Origin: Ignelater luminosus
Taxonomy: Eukaryota; Arthropoda; Insecta; Coleoptera; Elateridae
DNA length: 64,000 nt
Assembly (NCBI GenBank): GCA_011009095.1
Contig: VTPC01004207.1
Coordinates: 28,258 to 92,257, forward strand
Reading direction: 5' to 3'
The notes beneath the pieces are model-generated. The model saw only the letters and a program-made list of their open reading frames with translations. It did not search any database and had not been told where the DNA came from. Below, in pieces: positions 36,110 through 47,353 of the stretch (the stretch's first letter is position 1; each line of letters begins with the position of its first letter). Both the position numbers and the translations under genes were made by a program.

Positions 36110-37010
36110 ATTTAAATTTAGCGCCATTTTCTAACAACCTAACCTACGAGAAATTCCGTTCCATCGTAAAGGCAATTCGTAAACTTCGTGTAATTTTTGG
36201 ACGCAACCATGTGCCAAGTGACAACGCAATTCGCAGTTTTACTAACAAATTTGAAACGATCAATCAACATGTCGAAAATTCGAGAATCTCAATTCGTCAC
36301 CGTTCCCAGCAACTGAACATTTTCAGAAGCTCCCTACAGAGGCTCTTGACGAAATATATAGTTGTACATACTTACAAACCTCAGTTAACCCAAGAACCGA
36401 AGCCTGCAAATCACGGACATCGCCACGTGTTTGCCAACTGCTTTCTACAACACAGTGCGGCCGATGCTGAATTTTACAATAAAATTCTCTTCAGCGACAA
36501 AGTTGATTTTCACATCGAGGCTATGTGAAAAAGCAAAATTGTAGGATTTGGGGACGTGAAAACCCTCGACTGATTGAAGAACAACCACCAGATCCACTTT
36601 GTATAACTGTACGTATGCTGTGGCTTGTGGACTGGTAAGGCTGCTACTGTCAATGACGAATGCCATCGCTGTACGGTGCTGTTCCTATTTAATTTAAAAG
36701 CAATAATATTTCCTCTTGGGAAAGATCTACCATTTTATGCTGATAAACCTTTTATGCTTCAATTAGAACACATGAATCTCAATGGTATGTTTTTAGCAAG
36801 ATGGTGCTGCGTGCCACACAGCGAATAAAACAATAAATTTATTGCAAACACATTTCCTTGACTATGTCATTTCTCGCAATGAAGACATCAACTAACCCGC
36901 AAGATTATGCGATCTACCGCCTATGAATTTTCTGCTTTTGGGCCGGATGGAAAAAAATGTCTTTGTCCACCTATAGGGTAACACAATCAGACTATCGGCT
37001 AAGGCTACTT
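36110..37010 (+). pseudogene. Tc1/mariner-superfamily transposase relic
   Basis: Plus-strand frames match an insect transposase type with HTH region and DDE domain. 36211-36528 reads IRSFTNKFETIN, then SIRHRSQQLNIFRSSLQRLL, KPQLTQEPKPANH and KILFSDKVDFHIEAM, which holds the first catalytic Asp. It continues in other frames with QNCRIWGRENPRLI (about 36530-36580) and, at 36860-36960, VISRNEDIN and CDLPPMNFLLLGRMEKNVF, where the last catalytic Asp of the usual 'CDLTPLDYFLWGY' is replaced (PMN). A piece of the linker between HTH and the QSIRHRSQQL motif is deleted. Terminal repeats were not found. Confidence 0.75.
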
Positions 37011-37019
37011 TTTCACAAT

Positions 37020-37560
37020 TCCAGTGGGAGAGTTGACAGGTAAACTTCCAATAGAACTCGCTGGTCTTCTATACGGATGGATCATCTATGGATAATAAGC
37101 AGTCTTTGGGACTACATGGATGCGCAGCCAGGACAATAAATTTCGACACTTTGGAAAAGCTTACCAAAATAAAGGAGGTCAACCTCGTCTGGAATGCTGG
37201 ACGCAGCGAGATCCACGGCAACTCAAAACCTGATAAACTCGCCAGACTTGAAGCCGATGATATCTGCTTGGGACTATATCCTTTTCTGGGAATATCAAGG
37301 CAACAAATCACAGTGTCCCTGAATTCATGAGCTTCCAAGACTTAAAAGGAAACAGTGGCTACCGCCAGGGAAAAAACCATGTAACTGCTCTTAATTTGTC
37401 CAAGCTAAACTGGTTAATGGTCAAGCTTTTTAGTTGGTAACCTCACAGGCCATTGTGCGCTAAAAAGACACCTGTATCTTATAGATTTGTATACCTGCGT
37501 TGGGTGCAAAGCAAATCTTTCAACCTAGAATCGAGTCAAGGGCGAAAAGTACAGAAGACT
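37020..37560 (+). pseudogene. LINE RNase H and C-terminal tail fragment
   Basis: Plus strand. Reads VFYTDGSSM at about 37065-37092 (the YTDGS start of retroelement ribonuclease H), loses the middle of the domain, and resumes with EVNLVWNAGRSEIHGNSKPD then KLARLEA, the 'VxLxWVPGHSGIxGNExADxLA' block. Past 37400 it reads LTGHCALKRHLYLIDLYT then CVGC, the post-RNase H zinc-finger-like tail of I/LOA-type LINEs. It may come from a relative of the element at 9116-10691, on the other strand. No RT is present. Confidence 0.7.
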
Positions 37561-38020
37561 CTACCAACGGAGCAGTCTGCCACTATTCTTGACTATGAAA
37601 ACTAGATTGCGGATGCCCTCAGCTCAATCAGCCTGGTATCCCACGTGTAAGAAAGGCGTAGGCTTGGCTTCGAAACTTCGTAACCTCCACTTTCTTAACC
37701 TCACAAGATCGGTTTCTCATCAAGGGTAGGAAGACAGTGGCCAAACCCTATCTTTATCAAGTACTGAGCTTGAGGCTTCTCAGTCCTGTTACATTCTTAC
37801 CCTTCCTAAATCAAAATAATCACTTGGTCTGCAACACCAACCAGTACCACCACCAGAAAAACAGCACCATCGCAGTCTACCTCTAGCTCCACTGTAGTCC
37901 ACCACGAACATCCACAAACGCCTACTCAATGCATCAACTCCAACAACTCAGACGAGTGTCGCGATTATCTTCACCATCATCTTTACACTTTCTGGGTGAA
38001 CGTGAGAGTACTAAGAAGCT
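37561..38020 (+). other. Ser/Thr/Gln-rich coding-like stretch, unassigned
   Basis: GC-richer than its flanks with short Ser/Thr/His/Asn-rich frames (for example STTTRKTAPSQSTSSS near 37845). It could be linker or gag of another LINE. No domain can be named. Confidence 0.25.
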
Positions 38021-38300
38021 GTGATTTAAGATCTTTTAGGCAGTTATCCTGGCAAGGGACTAATATACAAAGGCCTCTGTGCTAGACTTGAACTTCCACA
38101 ACAACTACTAGTATTCGTAGGCTCCAACCACATGCTAAATAGTGATCTAGAATCTATACCCTTTCTCATCAGGTTTGGGTTCAAGACACAGTTCTAGTAC
38201 GTTTCGATAGTCTATGAATTTGAAAAGACTCGCAATTCCGGCGTTTCTGGCTTTATTTCACTATTTGATCCCTATCATCTTGCTTGTTGCTTCTGCGGAC
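38021..38300 (+). pseudogene. Possible SGNH/GDSL-like ORF1 fragment
   Basis: A plus-strand frame reads LLGSYPGKGLIYKGLCARLE, then QLLVFVGSNHMLN, then SDLESIPFLIRFGFK before a stop. The sequence 'YPGxG...LVxVGxND' is the pattern of SGNH hydrolase-like domains found in ORF1 of some LINEs, with the block III Asn-Asp here Asn-His. The match is short and identification is tentative. Confidence 0.3.
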
Positions 38301-38599
38301 TTAGAATAATCTGATGTCACTATCTTAAAAGGGATAAAAATTTAGAAAAGATAAAAATTCTAATTAAAAAATCTAAAAGCTTAAAGCAAACGTTTAAACC
38401 AACATTTAAACTTTAGACCGTGTTTCTAAATTGTAATCAACTAACAAAAAAGTAATTTAACTGTTGGCTATAATTATATTTAGATATTTGTGATAAAATT
38501 TAAACGGTAAACTATGCTACGTAAATATTAATAAATAAATAAGAACAAACTTAAGAATAAAGCCACAATGGTTAAAACCTGAAAGCAAACTTTCCTAGC

Positions 38600-40980
38600 T
38601 TTAAGAGCAGCAAACTCCGTTATCGTTTCTTCAAAATCTATCTGCTTTGTAATAGTTTTTGCTCAATGGACAATACACCCAGACGGGATAACTTCAGCTG
38701 ACTCATAGTGGGCCTCAAGTAGGACTTAATCAGTTTTAACTTTGCAGCTTGCAACACTGACACCAATGGTCAAAGGAATTAGCAATAGTATCACCAGGTT
38801 AGGGACGGAGATATTAAGGTTATACTGTTGGATAAACTGTAACAGTTCCAGCGGTCCTTCCTGAACGAGCCTTTGGTGGTCCTGACAAAGTTTCGAAAAC
38901 GATTTCGTTCGATCCGGAATTCCACCTTATGGATTTCATCCGGCAAATTAACTGAATCGCAGACGTATTCCAGATTAAAGAAGTTTGCGGGGCTCAACGC
39001 AAAGAATTTCTTCGCCAACTCTTCTAATTGCTCAAACCTTGAACTAATGTCTTGAATTATTCGGTCCATGGATGCGAACACTCCCAGGCCTATTTCTTCT
39101 TCGTAGATCCTTCAACCCATCACCGAAAAACTGCTTGGATTCCTAGTTCCTTGCACAACTGCCTTGAGTAGGTGGAACTGCGGTTCACTATATCATTTTG
39201 GTGTTCACCTAAAAATATTTTCAAGGCCCCAATTTTGCCCTTGGTCTGCAGGTAAACTTGAGCATTGTTAATCTCTTGAAGGACTTCAGACCAAAACCCG
39301 AGGAAGCAAAGAAAAGGAAACGACTGCATTGGTTGCAACAACACCACAGAATCCGACCGAATGTTCTATCGGTGCTTAACTCTTCGAGAACATCCAGGAT
39401 CTTGGAAAAATGAGTCCTCAACAATTCGACAGTTAATTGTCTTGTGCTTTATCGGGTTTTATCAGACGTTTTACCCCTTAGTCAGTAACAGTAATCAAAA
39501 CGTCGCAACGATAGGTTAATGACGAGAAGAACAAATATACTTTTTCCACCGTCCCGAAAAAGGTAACAGATTCCGAAGTGACGAAAGCGGCGTGAACACC
39601 AACTAATTTTAAAGAGTGGTTAGTGCATGCGATGAATTGGGCTTTGGGGTTAACTGTCTAATTCTCGCTTGGACTGCAGTATGTATTTCGGACATAACAG
39701 CGTTGTCGTAAGCTTGGCTTCTACAGTTTTCAATGTTGAGTTCATTTTGGTTGATCTTCTCCAAAATCCTTTTCGCCATCTGTTTAGCGTTTTTACCTTT
39801 GGTTTTGATGAAATCAACAAAGGACTCTACCACAGTTACCTTGGACTCTTAGATTTTGACATAACGCAGAATTTGACTAGTTTCGCCCGTGCGGGAAACA
39901 TCCGACGTGCTATCGAGAACGATACAGAAATACTTGGCTTCGTTTGAATGATGATTTTCCTTACTTGATCGCCCAGTAGGTACGCTGATAAACTCGTTCT
40001 AGATGTGGGAGGATGCGTAGGTGACGGTTTTCGTGTTTCCTAACTTGATTTTCGTCAGGTGTTCGCTTAAAACAGGATCATATTTCGCCAGTAGGTTCAC
40101 CAACTCCAGAAAGGTTTCTTTGCTATTCTCACCGTCCAAATTTTCTCCGTGTTCTTGGAAGACCAGATTTTGCTTTGCCAAAAACCTTACAATGTCCAGT
40201 AACCGCACTAAAGGTCTTTCTATTTTTTTTTATTGCCTCGGCGAAGTTCAATTTCCGAATTTTTTCCAAGTAAATAGCGAATTTCGGATTAAACTTCCAT
40301 CACTGGTTAAACCCCTTCTCACTACCGAAAGCCGAGCCGGTTTCTGAGGGTGCGAACAATCGGCAACAGAAGCAATACAACGAAGATTTTGTAGGGGAAT
40401 ATACCATTCAGGATCGCAGAATCTTCTCACCGTTTGGCATCTGGCGATAAAATCACGCTGTGGTCAGTCTTCTAATTTTTGCCTTCTCCTTTGCGGAAAC
40501 ACCAGAATGAAACATCTCAGCAAACTTGGAGTCAAGATTCTGCAAAACAGCTGATCCTTGTTAGACTAGTGTTACTTGCAGTCCATCAGAGACGTTTTTT
40601 GGTCAACGTTCAATGTTTTTCAGATCAACGTCTTTGGATACCTCACGACTGGAACTAGCAATTTCAACTTCCACACAAGGACTAGAAGGATGAGTTTCCG
40701 TTGTGGGACTAGTATCTTCATCGGTAGGACTAGCAACGTACGATTCACTATTTCAAATACGGGAGGCATCTTTAATGTTCGCAGACTCGTCGACAACAGT
40801 TTTAGTAGAATCAGCACCAAAACCAGCAACTGCGGCGATGATACTAGTAGTAGTAATAGTAGCGATTCGGCGGCTACGACCGTTCGGTCAAGGAACTTCC
40901 GCATAGCTTCTGCATTCTTCTTCTGGGCATCGCCTCTTACTTTTCTCTTCGTTTGGTAGGACGCATCACTTTTCCTTTAT
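38600..40980 (-). pseudogene. ZMYM1-like hAT-superfamily transposase, broken
   Basis: Minus strand from a basic N-terminus (QTKRKVRGDAQKKNAEAMRK, about 40960) through an acidic Ser/Thr linker. Next comes a TTF-type region (PNGEKILRS, SSLYCFCCRLFAPSETGSAF near 40340-40470), then 39999-40208 (RLLDIVRFLAKQNLVFQEHG, LVNLLAKYDPVLSEHL). 39609-39833 is the core with SFVDFIKTKGKNA and NCRSQAYDNAVM. 39120-39347 reads SFPFLCFLGFWSEVLQEINN. 38791-39081 leads into the hAT dimerisation domain (LKLIKSYLRPTMSQLKLSRL near 38690-38760). The layout is that of zinc finger MYM-type protein 1-like hAT genes. Multiple frameshifts and stops make it inactive. Confidence 0.85.
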
Positions 40981-42587
40981 TTGCTTCATCTAGAAATACC
41001 AAACAGTATCATTAATTAGTGACTAAAAACTAATAAAATTAATATCAAGCTATAAAACTATTCTTACCTTTTGCCACAAACGAAGACTACGAAGGAGGAC
41101 TCCTAAATTTGCGGATTTACACTCCTTAAATTAACTTACACTTAACCCAAATCAAAAATAAACTTAAAACTTTCACAATCTCATTTTTGCACAGAAAAGT
41201 GCAGACTCAATTGTGCCGAATCACGACTGGAAAGGCTAGAGAATTAATACAAAGAGCGCACTGCAAAGTAACTTAACTAAGCAGTGAAGGTAACGGGTAT
41301 ACCGTACTGCCTGTTTAATGACACTTAATAAGGTCAGAAAATTTTCCATTCTTGTACAGAAAAATATTCTTTTAATGAAGTGAAAGAATTCACTCAAAAA
41401 TTCTTGAAAACTTATCTAAAATCACAAATTTTGTTTCAACTATTAGGGAATCAGTATAATTGTTTCCTGTCCAAAGGTTTTCTATAGTCCTTCCAGAAAT
41501 TTTTCTTAATGTATATTCTTTATTGATGTTAGTTTGCACTAAGAGAATTTTACATCCAAAGAAGAATATGCTATTAGCAGGTAAACAAATTTTTTGAAAA
41601 TTTTAAATAGCTACTTAAGTCATAAATTTTGTTACCAATTATCTACTAAGGATTTAGTATAATTGTTTACCTTGACCACAGATTAAATAAAGGTCACATA
41701 TTTTACTTCGACAAATTTGTGGATTCTATTGCTCTGTTTCTCTCAAAGCAGCTCCCAGAGCTTGCTATTTTGACATGTACTGCGCAAGCAGCACACCGTG
41801 TTATGCACTTTTCATAAAACGCGCGTAAAAGAGTAGGCGTGGTAATCTCCCAGAACTGCAAATGTAAATGTGCAGAGACAAATAATGGAAACTTTGGTGG
41901 AATAGGAAGTGAAATATCTGACTTTTATTTAATCTGTGTTTTGACTAAGTTTCTTTACAATACCTCTAAGTATTCTTATATCTATTTTCTATCCTATGCC
42001 TGCATTAAGAATGTTTTACATTTTATAAACGCGTAATCTTAAACCCGTATTACATTATACTATTTGCATCTAGATTTATGCTAGATATTTCGTTCGAGTT
42101 TTATTCTTTTGATGCGTCACTAAACGTAAGATGTCGCATCAATTCGATTTATTTCCGGTGTAACAGTGTAACGACTACAAAAGTACTATTCGATGGTATT
42201 CGTGTTTCCAAGCTTATTTTTGTAGAGGTTGGCAATTAGGCTTAGAAACTTTCTGCTCATGCGTATTACAGTTTAGCATGAAAATCTAATAGAAAAATAG
42301 AACATGATTTGTATATGTGTACTACAAACTCGAATCAAAGTGGAATTTCAAATTGACTAGCAGCTTCTCGAATTCAAAAGAGAATTTAGATAAAAAAAAT
42401 TCTGCAACGACCCCTTCGGAGTTTGTTGAAAAGTATAATGTAAAACGGGCTTTACCTGTTTTACTCTTATTTTTTTACATGTAACGCTTAAAATTTGTTT
42501 GCTACTGGAGCACGCAATAGGAACTTCGGGCGCCAATTTTAAACTACTTGCGTATGTTTACACGCCTAGGACATGACAGGGGCGGCG
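40981..42587. other. AT-rich DNA with one diverged direct repeat
   Basis: No gene. Segments 41395-41474 and 41588-41677 are diverged direct copies sharing 'aaattttgtt' and 'agtataattgttt' in the same order about 190 bp apart. The part nearest the hAT gene (41040-41300) could include its left end, but no terminal repeat was identified. Confidence 0.4.
42583..42587 (+). other. Candidate target-site duplication, left (CGGCG)
   Basis: The five bases immediately before the left Transib terminus read CGGCG. The five immediately after the right terminus read CGACG (45793-45797), a 4/5 match. Transib insertions are known for 5-bp GC-rich target duplications. Confidence 0.6.
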
Positions 42588-42625
42588 CACAGTGGTATAA
42601 ATGATTGATCTAGGCCATCAAAATT
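42588..42625 (+). repeat. Transib left terminal inverted repeat
   Basis: Begins CACAGTGG and ends 'tctaggccatcaaaatt'. Aligned without gaps to the reverse complement of 45755-45792, it matches 26/38, with 16/17 identical at the inner end. The first seven bases equal the consensus heptamer of V(D)J recombination signals. Confidence 0.75.
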
Positions 42626-42856
42626 ATCCCCAAAAAGTTCTTTTAGTGTAAGCTGGTATTTTATGTTTATAGACAATTAGTACAAGTAAATAAATCATAC
42701 GATACAATTTCACTTATAATATATGCAGAGTATTAACATATTAATGTACTGCTAAGGAAACTTTAAAATGAATTTATTTAAGTTAACAATTAATAACACC
42801 AAAATTATAACAATATTTATCCTAAAATGGATAATATGAATTACCATTGATTCTCA

Positions 42857-45120
42857 CTACTCACTAAACTCATCATCCGATTCGCTACCCGCTTCTGTGT
42901 CACACTTATTTGTTTCATAGGAACATTTAAGCATACTTATTATCTCAGGCGACAATGGTCCGCATTTTTAGATGGTTGATGCGACAAACTGCTAATAACA
43001 GGATCTGACATTACAAGAGCCATGTTCATCAAATCTTCCACCGTTGCTTTTCTAGAAATTTTTTGTGTATTGTCCCGTCGAAAGCGTTTGAGGTCTATGT
43101 GCTTCCTCTAACATTTTTCCTATAGGAACAATAGAAGATTTGATAATTTCTTTTTTGTGTATTAGTAGGGTAAAAGCACCAATACTCTGCCACATAAACA
43201 ATATTTGAAGTTCAAACTTGTTTCATTTAAAACCAAATAATATTTATCAATGAAACTTTCTGTATAGTTATGCATATTTAAATGGTATACATACTCAATC
43301 GTCAAAAGTCATAAAACGTTTAGTTTTATATTAGAAAAAAAATAATTCATCAAAACCGGCACTTTGTCCCCATAAGCCGCCGCTCTTTACTAGAAATCCG
43401 CCGTCAAGGTTCTAGTACCCGTCCTTTAAACAAACAAAGCTATAAACATCACATAAACGTGAGTAATGATTATTTCTTAAATGATTACGTAGGAGTTCTT
43501 GGAAGCTTTATTCGGATCACATGTTTGGCAAATTAAATTTTTTTTAGGGATATCTTCATTACTCGCCATAAGCATAAAATAATTTAACAATTTTATGCCT
43601 TTCTTGCATTTGCTCATAAACGATTTATTGAAACGAAAAGAATTTATTTCAAAAAATACATGCAAATACAAAATAAGTAATAATTAATAAACAAATGAAT
43701 TTAATTCCCACTTTCTACATGATACTTTTTAAAAGTTAATTTTTCACTTAAGTGGGTTGTTTGGACATGTTGACTTCTAAAATTAGATTTTTTTTTGAAA
43801 AGAATAATAACCATCAAATAAATGATGGAAAGATTAATAAATGTGAGTGGTAATCAACAAAATTAAACTAAAAAGTCTCGCAGCAATAATATAAAATCTC
43901 AGTATTGTGAAATACCTACTGTACGACAGTGGAAGGCGGCGAGCGGGTGACTAGATTAATTTGTAAATACTCTGCCTACCTTGTTTTCGACATTTGTTTA
44001 ATTAAAATCTAGGATTTTTTGTATTAAATATTAAGAAGAACCATTGCCTTAATTTGCCAAACAAAAATGTTCACGAAGATGTTCACAAAAATGCGTAAAT
44101 CTTAACCTAGAATGCAACCGTCTCTCGTTAATAAAAATGCACTCAATGGTAGTCGTAGCAACTTCTACTGGCTTAAGCTGTAATATTTGGTGTTTGATTA
44201 TCGGCACTTCTTTTTGTACCATCTCCCGGTTTCCTTTTGGAAAGCGATTTTTATGGGTCAGCAAAATTTTGTGGAAGACGGTTGGTTGTTTTGCCAAAGT
44301 ATAGTGTCATTTTCGTTCACAAGTCAGATAGGAACGCATGAAACCCCAAACATTAATGAACCATCGTGAGTATGATCACTAGCGACAAAACGTTGTTTAT
44401 AATTCTGCTGTCCCGCAGCACCATCGCATCCCTACTTGTAAATCGCACGCACATTTACGCGATTCCCAGAACTAGCGCAAACCCGCTGCAATGCGTCTTT
44501 TTGAGTTATCATTATACGCCGAACAGTGTGGTCAAGCAACGGCTGCTGAGACTTCCGTTGCAGTTATATCTTCCAGGTAGCAGCGTTTCTTAGCCAATAG
44601 TAATTTAGCATATGTCGGGCATATGTCTGCGTTGTGTGTTTTAGTCTCAGTATGTATTGCTACGTACTGATTTTTAGTTAGTTTCTTTTGTACAAAGGAA
44701 GCTAAAGCTTCGTCGGATGTAAGTTTGATCGGGCTGTGTTTGCTCTGAGTGATTGCTTTTTTCAACTGCTGTGCGTTGTCTGAACACTTAGACACTCTTT
44801 TGACCATTTCTGCAGCTGTTCGTAAGCCTTGAGCGCGTAAAGTCATTTGTGTAGCAAAGAGTAGCTCATCTGCACTTTTCTCCAACAATGTATGAATTCG
44901 TCATCGCTTTGTCACATCCGCATCCTAAGATTTCGAAAACCTTTTTGCCGGTCTTCCAACTGCTTTAGCTGTTGTTGGCGTGTGTGTCACGATGTCGTCA
45001 AAGATAAAATATCCATCAAGCTACTGAGAATATTTATGTCTAAGGTTGTACATACTCGAACGGCTTTTCTGCCATTTTTGCCGCGTTTGCTTGCAAATAT
45101 TTTCACTTTTTTTTTTCCTT
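42857..45120 (-). pseudogene. Transib transposase, broken
   Basis: N-terminus near 45120 with a basic AT-hook-like AVGRPAKRFSKS (about 44930-44970). 44532-44888 reads KLTKNQYVAIHTETKTHNAD and AKLLLAKKRCYLEDITATEV. The first catalytic Asp lies in GCDG (44420-44431), followed by AAGQQNYKQRF, LWQNNQPSSTKFC and PIKIAFQKET. The Trp normally before GCDG is a TAG stop (44432-44434). A possible second Asp sits in LTRDG at about 44110-44128. The C-terminal block has IHKKEIIKSSIVPIGKMLEE (Glu pair at 43103-43108), the catalytic-Glu region, then RKATVEDLMNMALVMSDPVI, PLSPEIISML and an acidic end (stop 42857-42859). The middle (43190-44040) is largely lost. Confidence 0.75.
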
Positions 45121-45754
45121 AAAATATCTTTGACAGTTTCTGTACAGTCGTGTAACTAACTTTTGAACAATATATGTTATGCATGAATTGCATCGATTCT
45201 ATTTTTTTCTGTCGGACATATTATGCCATACTTCCAGCAATCCTTCTCTTCGGATCAGACCCGAAGGAACTAAAAAAATCATACAACATAATCATGACAA
45301 ATTATGACCATCACTGGCACACGCCAACGCAGGCAGATAAATGAGCTCTTTGAATAATGTACAGTGATTTGTTGCAAGTTGTTTCAAATGCAACTATGCT
45401 TGGTCAAACATGAATGCTTTCTCAATAATATTAAGTTTAATTTGTGCGTAAATATAAAACTATTTTTGAAGTAGTTGCAACATATTCTTGAATACTTCAG
45501 ATGCACTTACCTTTAGATGATTTAGCCATAATAATTCTTACTTAAAAACAAATGCAGTAAATGTTTTAAATAACTGTCTATAGTGACACATCAAAATATA
45601 CTAACAATGGTTTGTTTACACCACGAACAAATGCTAGCTTAAACTTGTTAATAGGTAACGACAATAGAAGTGTGCGGAAATAATGTTTGTACTTCTAGTT
45701 AATTAAACCTGAATTATGTACAAATAACATTAATTAGACATTACAGCTGAAATG

Positions 45755-45792
45755 AATTTTGATCGCCTAGAGTGGTTTTATCTACGTCGGTG
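45755..45792 (-). repeat. Transib right terminal inverted repeat
   Basis: Read on the minus strand it starts CACCGACGTAG and ends 'tctaggcgatcaaaatt'. It lies about 630 bp upstream of the transposase N-terminus, leaving room for a 5' leader. The heptamer position reads CACCGAC, so only CAC and G5 of CACAGTG are retained. Confidence 0.7.
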
Positions 45793-46350
45793 CGACGGCG
45801 GTACAACTGTTGCGAAAAGCTCACAACCGCAATAACAGACAGGGAACGTCTTTGCCCGGAGCGACCCGTTCCCCCGTACTACGTCACTGATGCCCTGCCC
45901 TAGCCTCAGTTGAATCTCTACCTCCAAAATAGCTATTTCCGGATAGCTGTTGGCTTTTGCTTGAGAGTGTGAAGCCTTAGTCTTCCACGGACTCAAGTTG
46001 GCTGTTTCGACACTTGACCATCAAGTATCTGATCTATCGCTGTTTGGTTATAGCTTCTACGTTGTTCTGGTGCCTGGTTGCGTGCACAAAAATGGAAAAA
46101 TGGAAAGTTCGTGCAGTTGGACAACGTTTGTTTCAGGTTATTACAGAGGAAGTTAATACCCGAAAATGTTGTGGGCTCGTGGTGAACTTCCTGTTTGTTC
46201 CAAATCCAAATTAGGAAAGCGCAAGGCTAAGCTTTGATCAGAAATATTTTCTTTTATTTTTAAACTTTCTGTTTATCTTCACTGAAATTTTAAAAGTAAG
46301 TCTAAATAGGTGAATTAGAAAAATAAAAACTTTGAAAAATATAAAATATA
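45793..46350. other. Flank between Transib and the long-TIR element, no gene supported
   Basis: 45800-46010 is GC-richer than its surroundings, and the first five bases are the candidate right target duplication. Short frames on both strands (45778-45996 minus, 46014-46214 plus) have no recognised motif. Confidence 0.4.
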
Positions 46351-47353
46351 CAGTGTGTCCAAGATAAGGATGCACAGCATGGGGATCAAACAGTAAGGGA
46401 TGCACCATCGGTTAAATGGAATGAAAGTTGGCTACTTATGGGACCTTTTTTTTGGCGTTTGCAAAATCTAGATATCTTGGATGGTTTCAGAGATATTTAA
46501 AAAAAAGTAGATTTTTTGATTTTCGTTATTATTTTTTCTTTTATTTATTTGTAGAAATATCGGAAAACTAAAACCACTTTTTCAGTGCCACTTTTTGTTC
46601 TCTGTTAAAATATGCTAACAAAATTTCTGTACAACATTTCGGTTTCGAGTAATCATCATCAACCTCATTTTTTTAAATAGGCCAAAAAACAATTGATAAT
46701 TGTTTTGAATTGCTCTTGTTGTCACGATTCTAATGGTGTAAACATGACAGGGTTATTTTGGTTTTGATTTTTTTGTGTTGAACGCTGCTGTGACCAACTG
46801 TAATAATTGCTGTTCATCTTCAAAATTTTGGTTGAGCACATGATTCTTGACATAACCCCAGAGGAAAGACATCTATCGGTTTTAGATCAGGCGATCATGT
46901 AGGCCAGGGTACTGCAGACTGCATTAATTTATAGAATAAAATATCAAAATAACCCTACCATGTTTAAATCATTAGAATCGTGACCACAAGAGCTATTCAA
47001 AACCATTTTCAATTGTCTTTCTTCCTATTTAGAAAAATCAGGTTGGTGATGGTTACTCGAAACCAAAACGTTGTACAGGAATTTTGTTAGCGTATTTTAA
47101 TAGCGAACAAAAAGTGGCAATGGATAAGTGGTTTTAGTTTTCCGATATCTCTTCAAATAAAGGAAAGAAAAAATAATAACAAAAATCGAGAAATCTGTTT
47201 TTTAAATATCTGAAACTATCCAAGATATCTAGATTTTGCAAACGCCAACAAAAAGGTCCTATAAGTAGCCAACTTTCATCCTTTTTAACCGATCCTATAT
47301 CTCTTACCGTTTTCAAGATCCCCATGCTGTGCATCCTTATCTTGGACACACCG
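46351..47353. mobile_element. 1-kb DNA transposon with ~420-bp inverted arms (Tc1/mariner-derived)
   Basis: 46351-46768 and 46938-47353 are inverted copies of one another at roughly 80-85% identity by eye. The ends read CAGTGTGTCCAAGATAAGG (left) and CGGTGTGTCCAAGATAAGG (right, reverse strand). A TA dinucleotide precedes the left end and TT follows the right, consistent with a decayed TA target duplication. The 170-bp centre encodes, on the minus strand, a scrap of a Tc1/mariner-type DDE domain (SPDLKPIDVF then NHVLNQNFED). It therefore looks like an internally deleted derivative able to fold into a large hairpin. Confidence 0.75.
46800..46925 (-). pseudogene. Transposase C-terminal scrap inside the long-TIR element
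   Basis: Minus-strand frames read PWPT, a stop in place of Arg, then SPDLKPIDVF, a one-base slip, a WGY-like stretch, then NQNFEDEQQLLQLVTAAFNT. This is the 'WPxRSPDLxPxDxFLWGYxK' segment that carries the last catalytic Asp of Tc1/mariner-superfamily transposases. Confidence 0.6.

Larger units (their letters stand above)
42588..45792 (-). mobile_element. Transib DNA transposon (RAG1-like transposase family)
   Basis: A 3.2-kb element delimited by 38-bp inverted ends that both begin with CAC and are flanked by CGGCG and CGACG. It contains one transposase gene in antisense. Size, terminal trinucleotide, 5-bp GC-rich flanks and protein motifs all fit the Transib superfamily, the group whose transposase is homologous to the core of vertebrate RAG1. 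The copy is old: the transposase is frameshifted and the inverted ends match at 26 of 38 positions. Confidence 0.75.

Noticed and set aside
40576..40959. 127-codon plus-strand frame
   Set aside because: It is antisense to the acidic/Ser-rich linker of the ZMYM1-like hAT gene.
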